64,000 nt of DNA. It comes from Eunapius fragilis. Lineage: Eukaryota; Porifera; Demospongiae; Spongillida; Spongillidae. A model generated the notes under the pieces. It was not told where the DNA came from. It searched no databases and worked only from the letters and a program-made list of their open reading frames with translations. The stretch is from the NCBI GenBank assembly GCA_963681505.1, contig OY811974.1, forward strand, positions 13,669,405 to 13,733,404. The letters are read 5' to 3'. Shown here one piece after another: positions 23,970 to 38,898 of the stretch; position 1 is the stretch's first letter, and every line of letters starts with the position of its first letter. Position numbers and translations under genes: made by a program.

Positions 23970-26900
23970 GTCTATCTTAGCATCAAGGTGTTGATGAGAC
24001 ATGCAATATGAGCAAACCACTGCCCACATGGAAGATAGCAGGAACCATTCCTCTATCTCTTTTTAATGCCACCCCGATCATACCTGCTTTGGTATGGGTT
24101 TACCAAGCGATTCAAAAGTAGGTTCCCACCCATACATTTCTATGGGAAATTTTTGACTATCTTAGCATCGAGGTGTTGATGAGACATGCAATATGAGCTA
24201 ACCACTGCACACATGGAAGATAGCAGTAACCATTCCTCTATCAATTTTAAATGCCACCCCGAGCATACCTGCTTTGGTATGGGTTTACCAAGCGATTCAA
24301 AAGTAGGTTCCCAGCCATACATTCCAATGGGAAACTACCCATACATCTCTATGGGAAAAATTGTCAATCTTAGAAGCGAGCTGTTGATGAGACATGCAAT
24401 ATGAGTAAACCACTGCACACATGGAAGATAGCAGTAACCATTCCTCTATCTGTTTTAAATGCCACCCCGAGCATACCTGCTTTGGTATGGGTTTACCAAG
24501 CGATTCAAATGTACGTTCCCACCCATACATTTCTATGTGAAATTTTTGACTATCTTAGCATCGAGGTGTTGTTGAGACATGCAATATGAGCTAACCACTG
24601 CACAAATGGAAGATAGCAGTAACCATTCCTCTATCTATTTTAAATGCCACCCCGAGCATACCTGCTTTGGTATGGGTTTACTAAGCGATTCAAAAGGAGG
24701 TTCCCAGCCATACATTCCAATGGGAAACCACCAATACATCTCTATGGGAAAAATTGTCAATCTTAGAACCGAGCTGTTGATGAGACATGCAATATGAGTA
24801 AACCACTGCACACATGGAAGATAGCAGTAACCATTCCTCTATCTGTTTTAAATGCCACCCCGAGCATACCTGCTTTGGTATGGGTTTACCAAGCGATTCA
24901 AATGCAGGTTCCCACCCATACATTTCTATGGGAAATTTTTGACTATCTTAGCATCGAGGTGTTGATGAGACATGCAATATGAGCTAACCACTGCACACAT
25001 GGAAGATAGCAGTAACCATTCCTCTATCTATTTTAAATGCCACCCCGAGCATACCTGCTTTAGTTTGGGTTTACCAAGCGATTCAAAAGTAGGTTCCCAC
25101 CCATACATTCCTATGGGAAACCACCCATACATCTCTATGGGAAAAATTGTCTATCTTAGTACCGAGCTGTTGATGAGACATGCAATATGAGTAAACCACT
25201 GTACACATGGAAGATAGCAGTAACCATTCCTCTATCTGTTTTAAATGCCACCCCGAGCATACCTGCTTTGGTATGGGTTTACCGAGCGATTCAAAAGTAG
25301 GTTCCCACCCAAACATTTCCATGGGAAATTTTAGACTATCTTAGCATCGAGGTGTTGATGAGACATGCAATATGAGCTAACCACTGCACACATGGAAGAT
25401 AGCAGTAACCATTCCTCTATCTATTTTAAATGCCCCCCCGAGCATACCTGCTTTGGTATGGGTTTACCAAGCGATTCAAAAGTAGGTTCCCACCCATACA
25501 TTTCTATGGGAAATTTTTGACTATCTTAGCATCGAGGTGTTGATGAGACATGCAAAATGAGCTAACCACTGCACACATGGAAGATAGCAGTAACCATTCC
25601 TCTATCTATTTTAAATGCCACCCCGAGCATACCTGCTTTGGTATGGGTTTACCAAGCGATTCAAAAGTAGGTTCCCACCCATACATTCCTATGGGAAACA
25701 ACCCATACATCTCTATGGGAAAAATTGTCTATCTTAGAACCGAGCTGTTGATAAGACATGCAATATGAGTAAACCACTGCACACATGGAAGATAGAAGTA
25801 ATTATTCCTCTATCGATTTTAAATGCCACCCTGAGCATACCTGCTTTGGTATGGGTTTACAAAGCGATTCAAAAGTAGGTTCCCACCCATACATTTTAAT
25901 GGGAAATTTTTGACTATCTTAGCATCGAGGTGTTGATGAGACATGCAATATGAGCAAACCACTGCCCACATGGAAGATAGCAGTAACCACTCCTCTATCT
26001 CTTTTTAATGCCACCCCGATCATACCTGCTTTGGTATGGGTTTACCAAGCGATTCAAAAGTAGGTTCCCACCCATACATTCCTATGGGAAACCACCCATA
26101 CATCTCTATGGGAATATTGTCTATCTTAGCATCAAGGTGTTGATGAGACATGCAATATGAGCAAACCACTGCCCACATGGAAGATAGCAGTAACCATTCC
26201 TCTATCTCTTTTTAATGCCACCCCGATCATACCTGCTTTGGTATGGGTTTACCAAGCGATTCTATAGTAGGTTCCCACCCATACATTCCTATGGGAAACC
26301 ACCCATACATCTCTATGGGAAAAATTGTCTATCTTAGCACCGAGCTGTTGATGAGACATGCAATATGAGTAAACCACTGCACACATGGAAGATAGCAGTA
26401 ACCATTCCTCTATCTGTTTTAAATGCCACCCCGAGCATACCTGCTTTGGTATGGGTTTACCAAGCGATTCAAAAGTAGGTTCCCACCCATACATTTTTAT
26501 GGGAAATTTTTGACTATCTTAGCATCGAGGTGTTGATGAGACATGCAATATGAGCTAACCACTGCACACATGGAAGATAGCAGTAACCATTCCTCTATCT
26601 ATTTTAAATGCCACCCCGAGCATACCTGCTTTGGTATGGGTTTACCAAGCGATTCAAAAGTAGGTTCCCACCCATACATTTCTATGGGAAATTTTTGACT
26701 ATCTTAGCATCGAGGTGTTGATGAGACATGCAATATGATCTAACCACTGCACACATGGAAGATAGCAGTAACCATTCCTCGATCTATTTTAAATGCCACC
26801 CCGAGCATACCTGCTTTGGGATGGGCTTACCAAGCGATTCAAAAGTAGGTTCCCACCCATACATTCCTATGGGAAACCACCCATACATCTCTATGGGAAA

Positions 26901-28083
26901 AATTGTCGATCTTAGAATCAAGGTGTTGATGAGACATGCAATATGAGTAAACCACTGCACACATGGAAGATAGCAGTAACCATTCCTCTATCTGTGTTAA
27001 ATGCCACCCCGAGCATACCTGCTTTGGCATGGGTTTACCAAGCGATTCAAAAGTAGGTTCCCACCCATACATTCCTATGGGAAACAACCCTTACATCTCT
27101 ATGGGAAAAATTGTCTATCTTAGCATCGAGGTGTTGATGAGACATGCAATATGATCTAACCACTGCACACATGGAAGATAGCAGTAACCATTCCTCTATC
27201 TATTTTAAATGCCACCCCGAGCATACCTGCTTTGGTATGGGTTTACCAAGCGATTCTATAGTAGGTTCCCACCCATACATTCCTATGGGAAACCACCCAT
27301 ACATCTCTATGGGAAAAATTGTCTATCTTAGCACCGAGCTGTTGATGAGACATGCAATATGAGTAAACCACTGCACACATGGAAGATAGCAGTAACCATT
27401 CCTCTATCTGTTTTAAATGCCACCCCGAGCATACCTGCTTTGGTATGGGTTTACCAAGCGATTCAAAAGTAGGTTCCCACCCATACATTTTTATGGGAAA
27501 TTTTTGACTATCTTAGCATCGAGGTGTTGATGAGACATGCAATATGAGCAAACCACTGCCCACATGGAAGATAGCAGTAACCACTCCTCTATCTCTTTTT
27601 AATGCCACCCCGATCATACCTGCTTTGGTATGGGTGTACCAAGCGAATCAAAAGTAGGTTCCCACCCATACATTCCTATGGGAAACCACCCTTACATCTC
27701 TATGGGAGAAATTGTCTATCTTAGCATCGAGGTGTTGATGAGACAAGCAATATGAGCAAACCACTGCCCACATGGAAGATAGCAGTAACCATTCCTCTAT
27801 CTATTTTAAATGCCACCCAGATCATACCTGCCTTGGTATGGGTTTACCAAGCGATTCAAAAGTAGGTTCCCACCCATACATTTCTATGGGAAATTTTTGA
27901 CTATCTTAGCATCGAGGTGTTGATGAGACATGCAATATGAGCTAACCACTGCACACATGGAAGATAGCAGTAACCATTCCTCTATCTGTTTTAAATGCCA
28001 CCCAGAGGATATCTGCTTTGGTATGGGTTTACCAAGCGATTCAATAGTAGGTTCCCACCCATACATTTCTATGGGAAATTTTT

Positions 28084-30417
28084 GACTATCTTAGCATCGA
28101 GGTGTTGATGAGACATGCAATATGAGCAAACCACTGCACACATGGAAGATAGCAGTAACCACTCCTCTATCTCTTTTTAATGCCACCCCGAGGATACCTG
28201 CTTTGGTATGGGTTTACCAAGCGATTCAAAAGTAGGTTCCCACCCATACATTTCTATGGGAAATTTTTGACTATCGTAGCATCGAGGTGTTGATGAGGCA
28301 TGCAATATGAGCAAACCACTGCACACATGGAAGATAGCAGTAACCATTCCTCTATCTGTTTTAAATGCCACCCCGAGGATATCTGCTTTGGTATGGGTTT
28401 ACCAAGCGATTCAAAAGAAGGTTCCCACCCATACATTTCTATGGGAAATTTTTGACTATCTTAGCATCGAGGTGTTGATGAGACATGCAATATGAGCAAA
28501 CCACTTCACACATGGAAGATAGCAGTAACCACTCCTCTATCTCTTTTTAATGCCACCCCTGGATACCTGCTTTGGTATGGGTTTACCAAGCGATTCAAAA
28601 GTAGGTTCCCACCCATACATTCCTATGGGAAACCATCCATACATCTCTATGGGAAATATTGACTATCTTAGCATCGAGGTGTTGATGAGACATGCAATAT
28701 GAGGAAACCACTGCACACATGAAAGATAGCAGTAACCATTCCTCTATCTCTTTTTAATGCCACCCCGAGGATACCTGCTTTGGTATGGGTTTACCAAGCG
28801 ATTTAAAAGTAGGTTCCCACCCATACATTTCTATGGGAAATTTTTGACTATCTTAGCATCGAGGTGTTGATGAGACATGCAATATGAATAAACCACGGCA
28901 CACATGGAAGATAGCAGTAACCATTCCTCTATCTTCTTTAAATGCCACCCCGAGCATACCTGCTTTGGTATGGGTTACCCAAGCGATTCAAAAGTAGGTT
29001 CCCACCCATACATTCCTATGGGAAACCATCCATACATCTCTATGGGAAATATTGACTATCTTAGCATCGAGGTGTTGATGAGGCATGCAATATGAGCAAA
29101 CCACTGCACACATGGAAGATAGCAGTAACCACTCCTCTATCTCTTTTTAATGCCACCCCGAGGATACCTGCTTTGGTATGGGTTTACCAAGCGATTCAAA
29201 AGTAGGTTCCCGCCCATACATTCCTATGGGAAACAAACCATACATCTCTATGGGAAATATTGACTATCTTAGCATCGAGGTGTTGATGAGACATGCAATA
29301 TGAGCAAACCACTGCACACATGGAAGATAGCAGTAACCATTCCTCTATCTGTTTTAAATGCCACCCAGAGGATATCTGCTTTGGTATGGGTTTACCAAGC
29401 GATTCAATAGTAGGTTCCCACCCATACATTTCTATGGGAAATTTTTGACTATCTTAGCATCGAGGTGTTGATGAGACATGCAATATGAGCAAACCACTGC
29501 ACACATGGAAGATAGCAGTAACCACTCCTCTATCTCTTTTTAATGCCACCCCGAGGATATCTGCTTTGGTATGGGTTTACCAAGCGATTCAAAAGTAGGT
29601 TCCCACCGATACATTTCTATGGGTAATTTTTGACTATCTTAGCATCGAGGTGTTGATGAGACATGCAATATGAGCAAACCACGGCACACATGGAAGATAG
29701 CAGTAACCATTCCTCTATCTTCTTTAAATGCCACCCCGAGCATACCTGCTTTGGTATGGGTTTACCAAGCGATTCAAAAGTAGGTTCCCACCCATACATT
29801 CCTATGGGAAACTATCCATACATCTCTACGGGAAATATTGACTATCTTAGCATCGAGGTGTTGATGAGGCATGCAATATGAGCAAACCACTGCACAAATT
29901 GAAGATAGCAGTAACCACTCCTCTATCTCCTTTTAATGCCACCCCGAGGATACCTGCTTTGGTATGGGTTTACCAAGCGATTCAAAAGTAGGTTCCCACC
30001 CATACATTTCTATGGGAAATTTTTGACTATCTTAGCATCGAGGTGTTGATGAGTCATGCAATATGAGCAAACCACTGCACACATGGAAGATAGCAGTAAC
30101 CATTCCTCTATCTGTTTTGAATGCCACCCCGAGGATATCTGCTTTGGTATGGGTTTACCAAGCGATTTAAAAGTAGGTTCCCACCCATACATACCTATGG
30201 GAAACCATCCATACATCTCTATGGGAAATATTGACTATCTTAGCATCGAGGTGTTGATGAGACATGCAATATGAGCAAACCACTGCACACATGGAAGATA
30301 GCAGTAACCATTCCTCTATCTCTTTTTAATGCCACCCCGAGGATACCTGCTTTGGTATGGGTTTACCAAGCGATTCAAAAGTAGGTTCCCACCCATACAT
30401 TTCTATTGGAAATTTTT
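28084..30417. repeat. 2.3-kb block of segment III, copy A
   Basis: Collinear with 30811-33329, first at offset 2727 and, after about 29.4 kb, at 2912. Copy B has one extra S monomer of 185 bp. Shared marks include CACCCCTGGATACC (a 207-bp L), CAAAAGAAGGTTCCC, TGAATAAACCACGGC, GGTTCCCGCCCATAC, GAAACAAACCATAC and CTCTACGGGAAATATT. Confidence 0.8.
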
Positions 30418-30810
30418 GACTATCTTAGCATCGAGGTGTTGATGAGACATGCAATATGAGCAAACCACGGCACACATGGAAGATAGCAGTAACCATTCCT
30501 CTATCTTCTTTAAATGCCACCCCGAGCATACCTGCTTCGGTATGGGTTACCCAAGCGATTCAAAAGTAGGTTCCCACCAATACATTCCTATGGGAAACCA
30601 TCCACACATCTCTATGGGAAATATTGACTATCTTAGCATCGAGGTGTTGATGAGACATGCAATATGAGCAAACCACTGCACACATGGAAGATAGCAGTAA
30701 CCATTCCTCTATCTGTTTTAAATGCCACCCAGAGGATATCTGCTTTGGTATGGGTTTACCAAGCGATTCAATAGTAGGTTCCCACCCATACATTTCTATG
30801 GGAAATTTTT

Positions 30811-33329
30811 GACTATCTTAGCATCGAGGTGTTGATGAGACATGCAATATGAGCAAACCACTGCACACATGGAAGATAGCAGTAACCACTCCTCTATCTC
30901 TTTTTAATGCCACCCCGAGGATACCTGCTTTGGTATGGGTTTACCAAGCGATTCAAAAGTAGGTTCCCACCCATACATTTCTATGGGAAATTTTTGACTA
31001 TCGTAGCATCGAGGTGTTGATGAGGCATGCAATATGAGCAAACCACTGCACACATGGAAGATAGCAGTAACCATTCCTCTATCTGTTTTAAATGCCACCC
31101 CGAGGATATCTGCTTTGGTATGGGTTTACCAAGCGATTCAAAAGAAGGTTCCCACCCATACATTTCTATGGGAAATTTTTGACTATCTTAGCATCGAGGT
31201 GTTGATGAGACATGCAATATGAGCAAACCACTTCACACATGGAAGATAGCAGTAACCACTCCTCTATCTCTTTTTAATGCCACCCCTGGATACCTGCTTT
31301 GGTATGGGTTTACCAAGCGATTCAAAAGTAGGTTCCCACCCATACATTCCTATGGGAAACCATCCATACATCTCTATGGGAAATATTGACTATCTTAGCA
31401 TCGAGGTGTTGATGAGACATGCAATATGAGGAAACCACTGCACACATGAAAGATAGCAGTAACCATTCCTCTATCTCTTTTTAATGCCACCCCGAGGATA
31501 CCTGCTTTGGTATGGGTTTACCAAGCGATTTAAAAGTAGGTTCCCACCCATACATTTCTATGGGAAATTTTTGACTATCTTAGCATCGAGGTGTTGATGA
31601 GACATGCAATATGAATAAACCACGGCACACATGGAAGATAGCAGTAACCATTCCTCTATCTTCTTTAAATGCCACCCCGAGCATACCTGCTTTGGTATGG
31701 GTTACCCAAGCGATTCAAAAGTAGGTTCCCACCCATACATTCCTATGGGAAACCATCCATACATCTCTATGGGAAATATTGACTATCTTAGCATCGAGGT
31801 GTTGATGAGGCATGCAATATGAGCAAACCACTGCACACATGGAAGATAGCAGTAACCACTCCTCTATCTCTTTAAAATGCCACCCCGAGGATACCTGCTT
31901 TGGTATGGGTTTACCAAGCGATTCAAAAGTAGGTTCCCGCCCATACATTCCTATGGGAAACAAACCATACATCTCTATGGGAAATATTGACTATCTTATC
32001 ATCGAGGTGTTGATGAGACATGCAATATGAGCAAACTACTGCACACATGGAAGATAGCAGTAACCATTCCTCTATCTCTTTTTAATGCCACCCTGAGGAT
32101 ACCTGCTTTGGTATGGGTTTACCAAGCGATTCAAAAGTAGGTTCCCACCCATACATTTCTATGGGAAATTTTTGACTATTTTAGCATCGAGGTGTTGATG
32201 AGGCATGCAATATGAGCAAACCACTGCACACATGGAAGATAGCAGTAACCATTCCTCTATCTGTTTTAAATGCCACCCCGAGGATATCTGCTTTGGTATG
32301 GATTTACCAAGCGATTCAAAAGTAGGTTCCCACTCATACATTTCTATGGGAAATTTTTGACTATCTTAGCATCGAGGTGTTGATGAGACATGCAATATGA
32401 GCAAACCACTGCACACATGGAAGATAGCAGTAAGCACTCCTCTATCTCTTTTTAATGCCACCCCGAGGATACCTGCTTTGGTATGGGTTTACCAAGCGAT
32501 TCAAAAGTAGGTTCCCACCCATACATTTCTATGGGAAATTTTTGACTATCTTAGCATCGAGGTGTTGATGAGACATGCAATATGAGCAAACCACGGCACA
32601 CATGGAAGATAGCAGTAACCATTCCTCTATCTTCTTTAAATGCCACCCCGAGCATACCTGCTTTGGTATGGGTTTACCAAGCGATTCAAAAGTAGGTTCC
32701 CACCCATACATTCCTATGGGAAACTATCCATACATCTCTACGGGAAATATTGACTATCTTAGCATCGAGGTGTTGATGAGGCATGCAATATGAGCAAACC
32801 ACTGCACACATTGAAGATAGCAGTAACCACTCCTCTATCTCTTTTTAATGCCACCCCGAGGATACCTGCTTTGGTATGGGTTTACCAAGCGATTCAAAAG
32901 TAGGTTCCCACCCATACATTTCTATGGGAAATTTTTGACTATCTTAGCATCGAGGTGTTGATGAGGCATGCAATATGAGCAAACCACTGCACACATGGAA
33001 GATAGCAGTAACCATTCCTCTATCTGTTTTGAATGCCACCCCGAGGATATCTGCTTTGGTATGGGTTTACCAAGCGATTCAAAAGTAGGTTCCCACCCAT
33101 ACATTCCTATGGGAAACCATCCATACATCTCTATGGGAAATATTGACTATCTTAGCATCGAGGTGTTGATGAGACATGCAATATGAGCAAACCACTGCAC
33201 ACATGGAAGATAGCAGTAACCATTCCTCTATCTCTTTTTAATGCCACCCCGAGGATACCTGCTTTGGTATGGGTTTACCAAGCGATTCAAAAGTAGGTTC
33301 CAACCCATACATTTCTATGGGAAATTTTT
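30811..33329. repeat. 2.5-kb block of segment III, copy B
   Basis: Second copy of the preceding block with one more S monomer, inside the run of three at 31989-32543. It ends where family II bases return at about 33.33 kb. Confidence 0.8.
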
Positions 33330-36126
33330 GACTATCTTAGCATCGAGGTGTTGATGAGACATGCAATATGAACTAACCACTGCACACATGGAAGATAGCA
33401 GTAACCATTCCTCTATCTATTTTAAATGCCACCCCGAGCATACCTGCTTTGGTATGGGTTTACCAAGCGATTCTATAGTAGGTTCCCACCCATACATTCC
33501 TATGGGAAACCACCCATACATCTCTATGGGAAAAATTGTCTATCTTAGCACCGAGCTGTTGATGAGACACGCAATATGAGTAAACCACTGCACACATGGA
33601 AGATAGCAGTAACCATTCCTCTATCTCTTTTTAATGCCACCCCGATCATACCTGCTTTGGTATGGGTGTACCAAGCGAATCACAAGTAGGTTCCCACCCA
33701 TACATTCCTATGGGAAACCACCCTTACATCTCTATGGGAAAAATTGTCTATCTTAGCATCGAGGTGTTGATGAGACATGCAATATGAGCAAACCACTGCC
33801 CACATGGAAGATAGCAGTAACCATTCCTCTATCTGTTTTAAATGCCACCGCGAGCATACCTGCTTTGGTATGGGTTTACCAAGCGATTCAAATGTAGGTT
33901 CCCACCCATACATTTCTATGGGAAATATTTGACTATCTTAGCATCAAGGTGTTGATGAGACATGCAATATGAGCTAACCACTGCACACATGGAAGATAGC
34001 AGTAACCATTCCTCTATCTATTTTAAATGCCACCCCGAGCATACCTGCTTTGGTATGGGTGTACCAAGCGATTCAAAAGTAGGTTCCCACCCATACATTT
34101 CTATGGGAAATTTTTGACTATCTTAGCATCGAGGTGTTGATGAGACATGCAATATGATCTAACCACTGCACACATGGAAGATAGCAGTAACCATTCCTCT
34201 ATCTATTTTAAATGCCACCCCGAGCATACCTGCTTTGGTATGGGTTTACCAAGCGATTCTATAGTAGGTTCCCACCCATACATTCCTATGGGAAACCACC
34301 CATACATCTCTATGGGAAAAATTGTCTATCTTAGCACCGAGCTGTTGATGAGACATGCAATATGAGTAAACCACTGCACACATGGACGATAGCAGTAACC
34401 ATTCCTCTATCTATTTTAAATGCCAACCCGAGCATACCTGCTTTGGTATGGGTTTACCAAGCGATTCAAAAGTAGGTTCCCACCCATACATTTCTATGGG
34501 AAATTTTTGACTATCTTAGCATCGAGGTGTTGATGAGACATGCAATATGAGCTCACCACTGCACACATGGAAGATAGCAGTAACCATTCCTCTATCTATT
34601 TTAAATGCCACCCCGAGCATACCTGGTTTGGTATGGGTTTACCAAGCGATTCAAAAGTAGGTTCCCACCCAAACATTCCTATGGGAAACCACCCATACAT
34701 CTCTATGGGAAAAATTGTCTATCTTAGCACCGAGCTGTTGATGAGACATGCAATATGAGTAAACCACTGCACACATGGAAGATAGCAGTAACCATTCCTC
34801 TATCTGTTTTAAATGCCACCCCGAGCATACCTGCTTTTGTATGGGTTTACCAAGCGATTCAAAAGTAGGTTCCCACCCATACATTCCTATGGGAAACCAC
34901 CCTTACATCTCTATGGGAAAAATTGTCTATCTTAGCATCGAGGTGTTGATGAGACATGCAATATGAGCAAACCACTGCCCACATGGAAGATAGCAGTAAC
35001 CACTCCTCTATCTCTTTTTAATGCCACCCCGATCATACCTGCTTTGGTATGGGTGTACCAAGCGAATCAAAAGTAGGTTCCCACCCATACATTCCTATGG
35101 GAAACCACCCTTACATCTCTATGGGAAAAATTGTCTATCTTAGCATCGAGGTGTTGATGAGACATGCAATATGAGCAAACCACTGCCCACATGGAAGATA
35201 GCAGTAACCATTCCTCTATCTATTTTAAATGCCACCCAGATCATACCTGCTTTGGTATGGGTTTACCAAGCGATTCAAAAGTAGGTTCCCACCCATACAT
35301 TTCTATGGGAAATTTTTGACTATCTTAGCATCGAGGTGTTGATGAGACATGCAATATGAGCTCACCACTGCACACATGGAAGATAGCAGTAACCATTTTT
35401 CTATCTATTTTAAATGCCACCCCGAGCATACCTGCTTTGGTATGGGTTTACCAAGCGATTCAAAAGTAGGTTCCCACCCATACATTTCTATGGGAAATTT
35501 TTGACTATCTTAGCATCGAGGTGTTGATGAGACATGCAATATGATCTAACCACTGCACACATGGAAGATAGCAGTAACCATTCCTCTATCTATTTTAAAT
35601 GCCACCCCGAGCATACCTGCTTTGGGATGGGTTTACCAAGCGATTCAAAAGTAGGTTCCCACCCATACATTCCTATGGGAAACCACCCATACATCTCTAT
35701 GGGAAAAATTGTCTATCTTAGAATCAAGGTGTTGATGAGACATGCAATATGAGTAAACCACTGCACACATGGAAGATAGCAGTAACCATTCCTCTATCTG
35801 TTTTAAATGCCACCCCGAGCATACCTGCTTTGGTATGGGTTTACCAAGCGATTCAAAAGTAGGTTCCCACCCATACATTCCTATGGGAAACAACCCTTAC
35901 ATCTCTATGGGAAAAATTGACTATCTTAGCATCGAGGTGTTGATGAGACATGCAACATGAGCAAACCACTGCCCACATGGAAGATAGCAGTAACCATTCC
36001 TCTATCTCTTTTTAATGCCACCCCGATCATACCTGCTTTGGTATGGGTTTACCAAGCGATTCAAAAGTAGGTTCCCACCCATACATTCCTATGGGAAACC
36101 ATCCATACATCTCTATGGGAAATATT
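33330..36126. repeat. Second island of family II monomers inside segment III
   Basis: Family II marks return sharply: TCTATTTTAAATGCC, GGGAAAAATTGTC, GCACCGAGCTGTTG, CACTGCCCACATGG and CCCCGATCATACC. Pieces match the first family II segment in a different order: 26697-27112 with 35503-35918 (offset 8806), 27113-27320 with 33330-33537 (offset 6217), and the same monomer again at 34116. The last monomer (35919-36126) is family II on the left and has the family III tail GAAACCATCCATAC. Confidence 0.8.
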
Positions 36127-38898
36127 GACTATCTTAGCATCGAGGTGTTGATGAGACATGCAATATGAGTAAACCACTGCACACATGGAAGATAGCAGTA
36201 ACCATTCCTCTATCTGTTATAAATGCCACCCCGAGGATATCTGCTTTGGTATGGGTTTACCAAGCGATTCAAAAGTAGGTTCCCACCCATACATTTCTAT
36301 TGGAAATTTTGACTATCTTAGCATCGAGGTGTTGATGAGACATGCAATATGAGCAAACCACTGCACACATGGAAGATAGCAGTAACCACTCCTCTATCTC
36401 TTTTTAATGCCACCCCGAGGATACCTGCTTTGGTATGGGTTTACCAAGCGATTCAAAAGTAGGTTCCCACCCATACATTCCTATGGGAAATCATCCATAC
36501 ATCTCTATGGGAAATATTGACTATCTTAGCATCGAGGTGTTAATGAGACATGCAATATGAGCAAACCACTGCACACATGGAAGATAGCAGTAACCATTCC
36601 TCTATCTCTTTTTAATGCCACTACGAGGATACCTGCTTTGGAATGGGTTTAACAAGCGATTCAAAAGTAGGTTCCCACCCATACATTTCTATGGGAAACC
36701 ATCCATACATCTCTATGGGAAATATTGACTATCTTAGCATCGAGGTGTTTATGAGACAAGCAATATGAGCAAACCACTGCACACATGGAAGATAGCAGTA
36801 ACCATTCCTCTATCTCTTTTTAATGCCACCCCGAGGATACCTGCTGTGGTATGGGTTTACCAAGCGATTCAAAAGTAGGTTCCCACCCATACATTTCTAT
36901 TGGAAATTTTGACTATCTTAGCATCGAGGTGTTGATGAGACATGCAATATGAGTAAACCACTGCACACATGGAAGATAGCAGTAACCACTCCTCTATCTC
37001 TTTTTAATGCCACCCCGAGGATACCTGCTTTGGTATGGGTTTACCAAGCGATTCAAAAGTAGGTTCCCACCCATACATTCCTATGGGAAACCATCCATAC
37101 ATCTCTATGGGAAATATTGACTATCTTAGCATTGAGGTGTTGATGAGACATGCAATATGAGCAAACCACTGCACACATGGAAGATAGCAGTAACCATTCC
37201 TCTATCTCTTTTTAATGCCACCCCGAGGATACCTGCTTTGGAATGGGTTTACCAAGCGATTCAAAAGTAGGTTCCCACCCATACATTTCTATGGGAAATT
37301 TTTGACTATCTTAGCATCGGGGTGTTGATGAGACATGCAATATGAGCAAACCACTTCACACATGGAAGATAGCAGTAACCATTCCTCTATCTGTTTTAAA
37401 TGCCACCCCGAGCATACCTGCTTCGGTATGGGTTACCCAAGCGAATCAAAAGTAGGTTCGCACCCATACATTCCTATGGGAAACCATCCATACATCTAAA
37501 TGGGAAATACTGACTATCTTAGCATCGAGGTGTTGATGAGACATGCAATATGAGCAAACCACTGCACACATGGAAGATAGCAGTAACCATTCCTCTTTCT
37601 CTTTTTAATGCCACCCCGAGGATACCTGCTTTGGTATGGGTTTACCAAGCGATTCAAAAGTAGGTTCCCACCCATACATTTCTATGGGAAATTTTTGACT
37701 ATCTTAGCATCGAGGTGTTGATGAGACATGCAATATGAGCAAACCACTTCACACATGGAAGATAGCAGTAACCATTCCTCTATCTGTTTTAAATGCCACC
37801 CCGAGCATCTCTGCTTCGGTATGGGTTACCCAAGCGATTCAAAAGTAGGTTCCCACCCATACATTCCTATGGGAAACCATCCATACATCTCTATGGGAAA
37901 TATTGACTATCTTAGCATCGAGGTGTTGATGTGACATGCAATATGAGCAAACCACTGCACACATGGAAGATAGCAGTAACCATTCCTCTATCTCTTTTTA
38001 ATGCCACCCCGAGGATACCTGCTTTGGTATGGGTTTACCAAGCGATTCAAAAGTAGGTTCCCACCTATACATTCCTATGGGAAACCATCCATACATCTCT
38101 ATGGGAAATATTGACTATCTTAGCATCGAGGTGTTGATGAGACATGCAATATGAGCAAACCACTGCACACATGGAAGATAGCAGTAACCATTCCTCTATC
38201 TCTCTTTAATGCCACCCCGAGGATACCTGCTTTGGAATGGGTTTACCAAGCGATTCAAATGTAGGTTCCCACCCATACATTTCTATGGGAAATTTTTGAC
38301 TATCTTAGCATCGAGGTGTTGATGAGACATGCAATATGAGCAAACCACGGCACACATGGAAGATAGCAGTAACCATTCCTCTATCTTCTTTAAATGCCAC
38401 CCCGAGCATACCTGCTTCGGTATGGGTTACCCAAGCGATTCAAAAGTAGGTTCCCACCCATACATTCCTATGGGAAACCACCCATACATCTCTATGGGAA
38501 ATATTGACTATCTTAGCATCGAGGTGTTGATGAGGCATGCAATATGAGCAAACCACTGCACACATGGAAGATAGCAGTAACCATTCCTCTATCTGTTTTA
38601 AATGCCACCCCAAGGATACCTGCTTTGGTATGGATTTACCAAGCGATTCAAAAGTAGGTTCCCACCCATACATTCCTATGGGAAACCATCCATACATCTC
38701 TATGGGAAATATTGACTATCTTAGCATCAAGGTGTTGATGAGACATGCAATACGAGCAAACCACTGCACACATGGAAGATAGCAGTAACCACTCCTCTAT
38801 CTCTTTTTAATGCCACCCCGAGGATACCTGCTTTGGTATGGGTTTACCAAGCGATTCAAAAGTAGGTTCCCACCCATACATTTCTATGGGAAATTTTT

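Larger units (their letters stand above)
21427..27898. repeat. Array segment II (family II monomers)
   Basis: Marked by ATGAGCTAACCACTG, CCATTCCTCTATCTATTTT, GGGAAAAATTGTC in L tails, CACCGAGCTGTTG or AACCGAGCTGTTG, CACTGCCCACATGG and CCCCGATCATACC. The switch from family I happens inside the monomer 21427-21611, whose left half has CATGTAAGATAGC and whose right half has CCATTCC and TTTGGTATGGG. Monomer order is less regular than in segment I. This includes an LLL run at 26697-27320 and one 207-bp L at 25912-26118. Confidence 0.8.
27899..33329. repeat. Array segment III, left part (family III monomers)
   Basis: Marked by CCCCGAGGATACCTGC, GAAACCATCCATACATC in L tails, ATGAGGCATGC, CCACGGCACAC, CTTCTTTAAATGCC and the centre TATGGGTTACCCAAGCG. 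The first monomer, at 27899, is mixed: GAGCTAACC (family II) on the left and CAGAGGATATCTGC on the right. S monomers run together here, with four at 27714-28453 and three at 30626-31180 and 31989-32543. Most of this part is one duplication. Confidence 0.8.
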
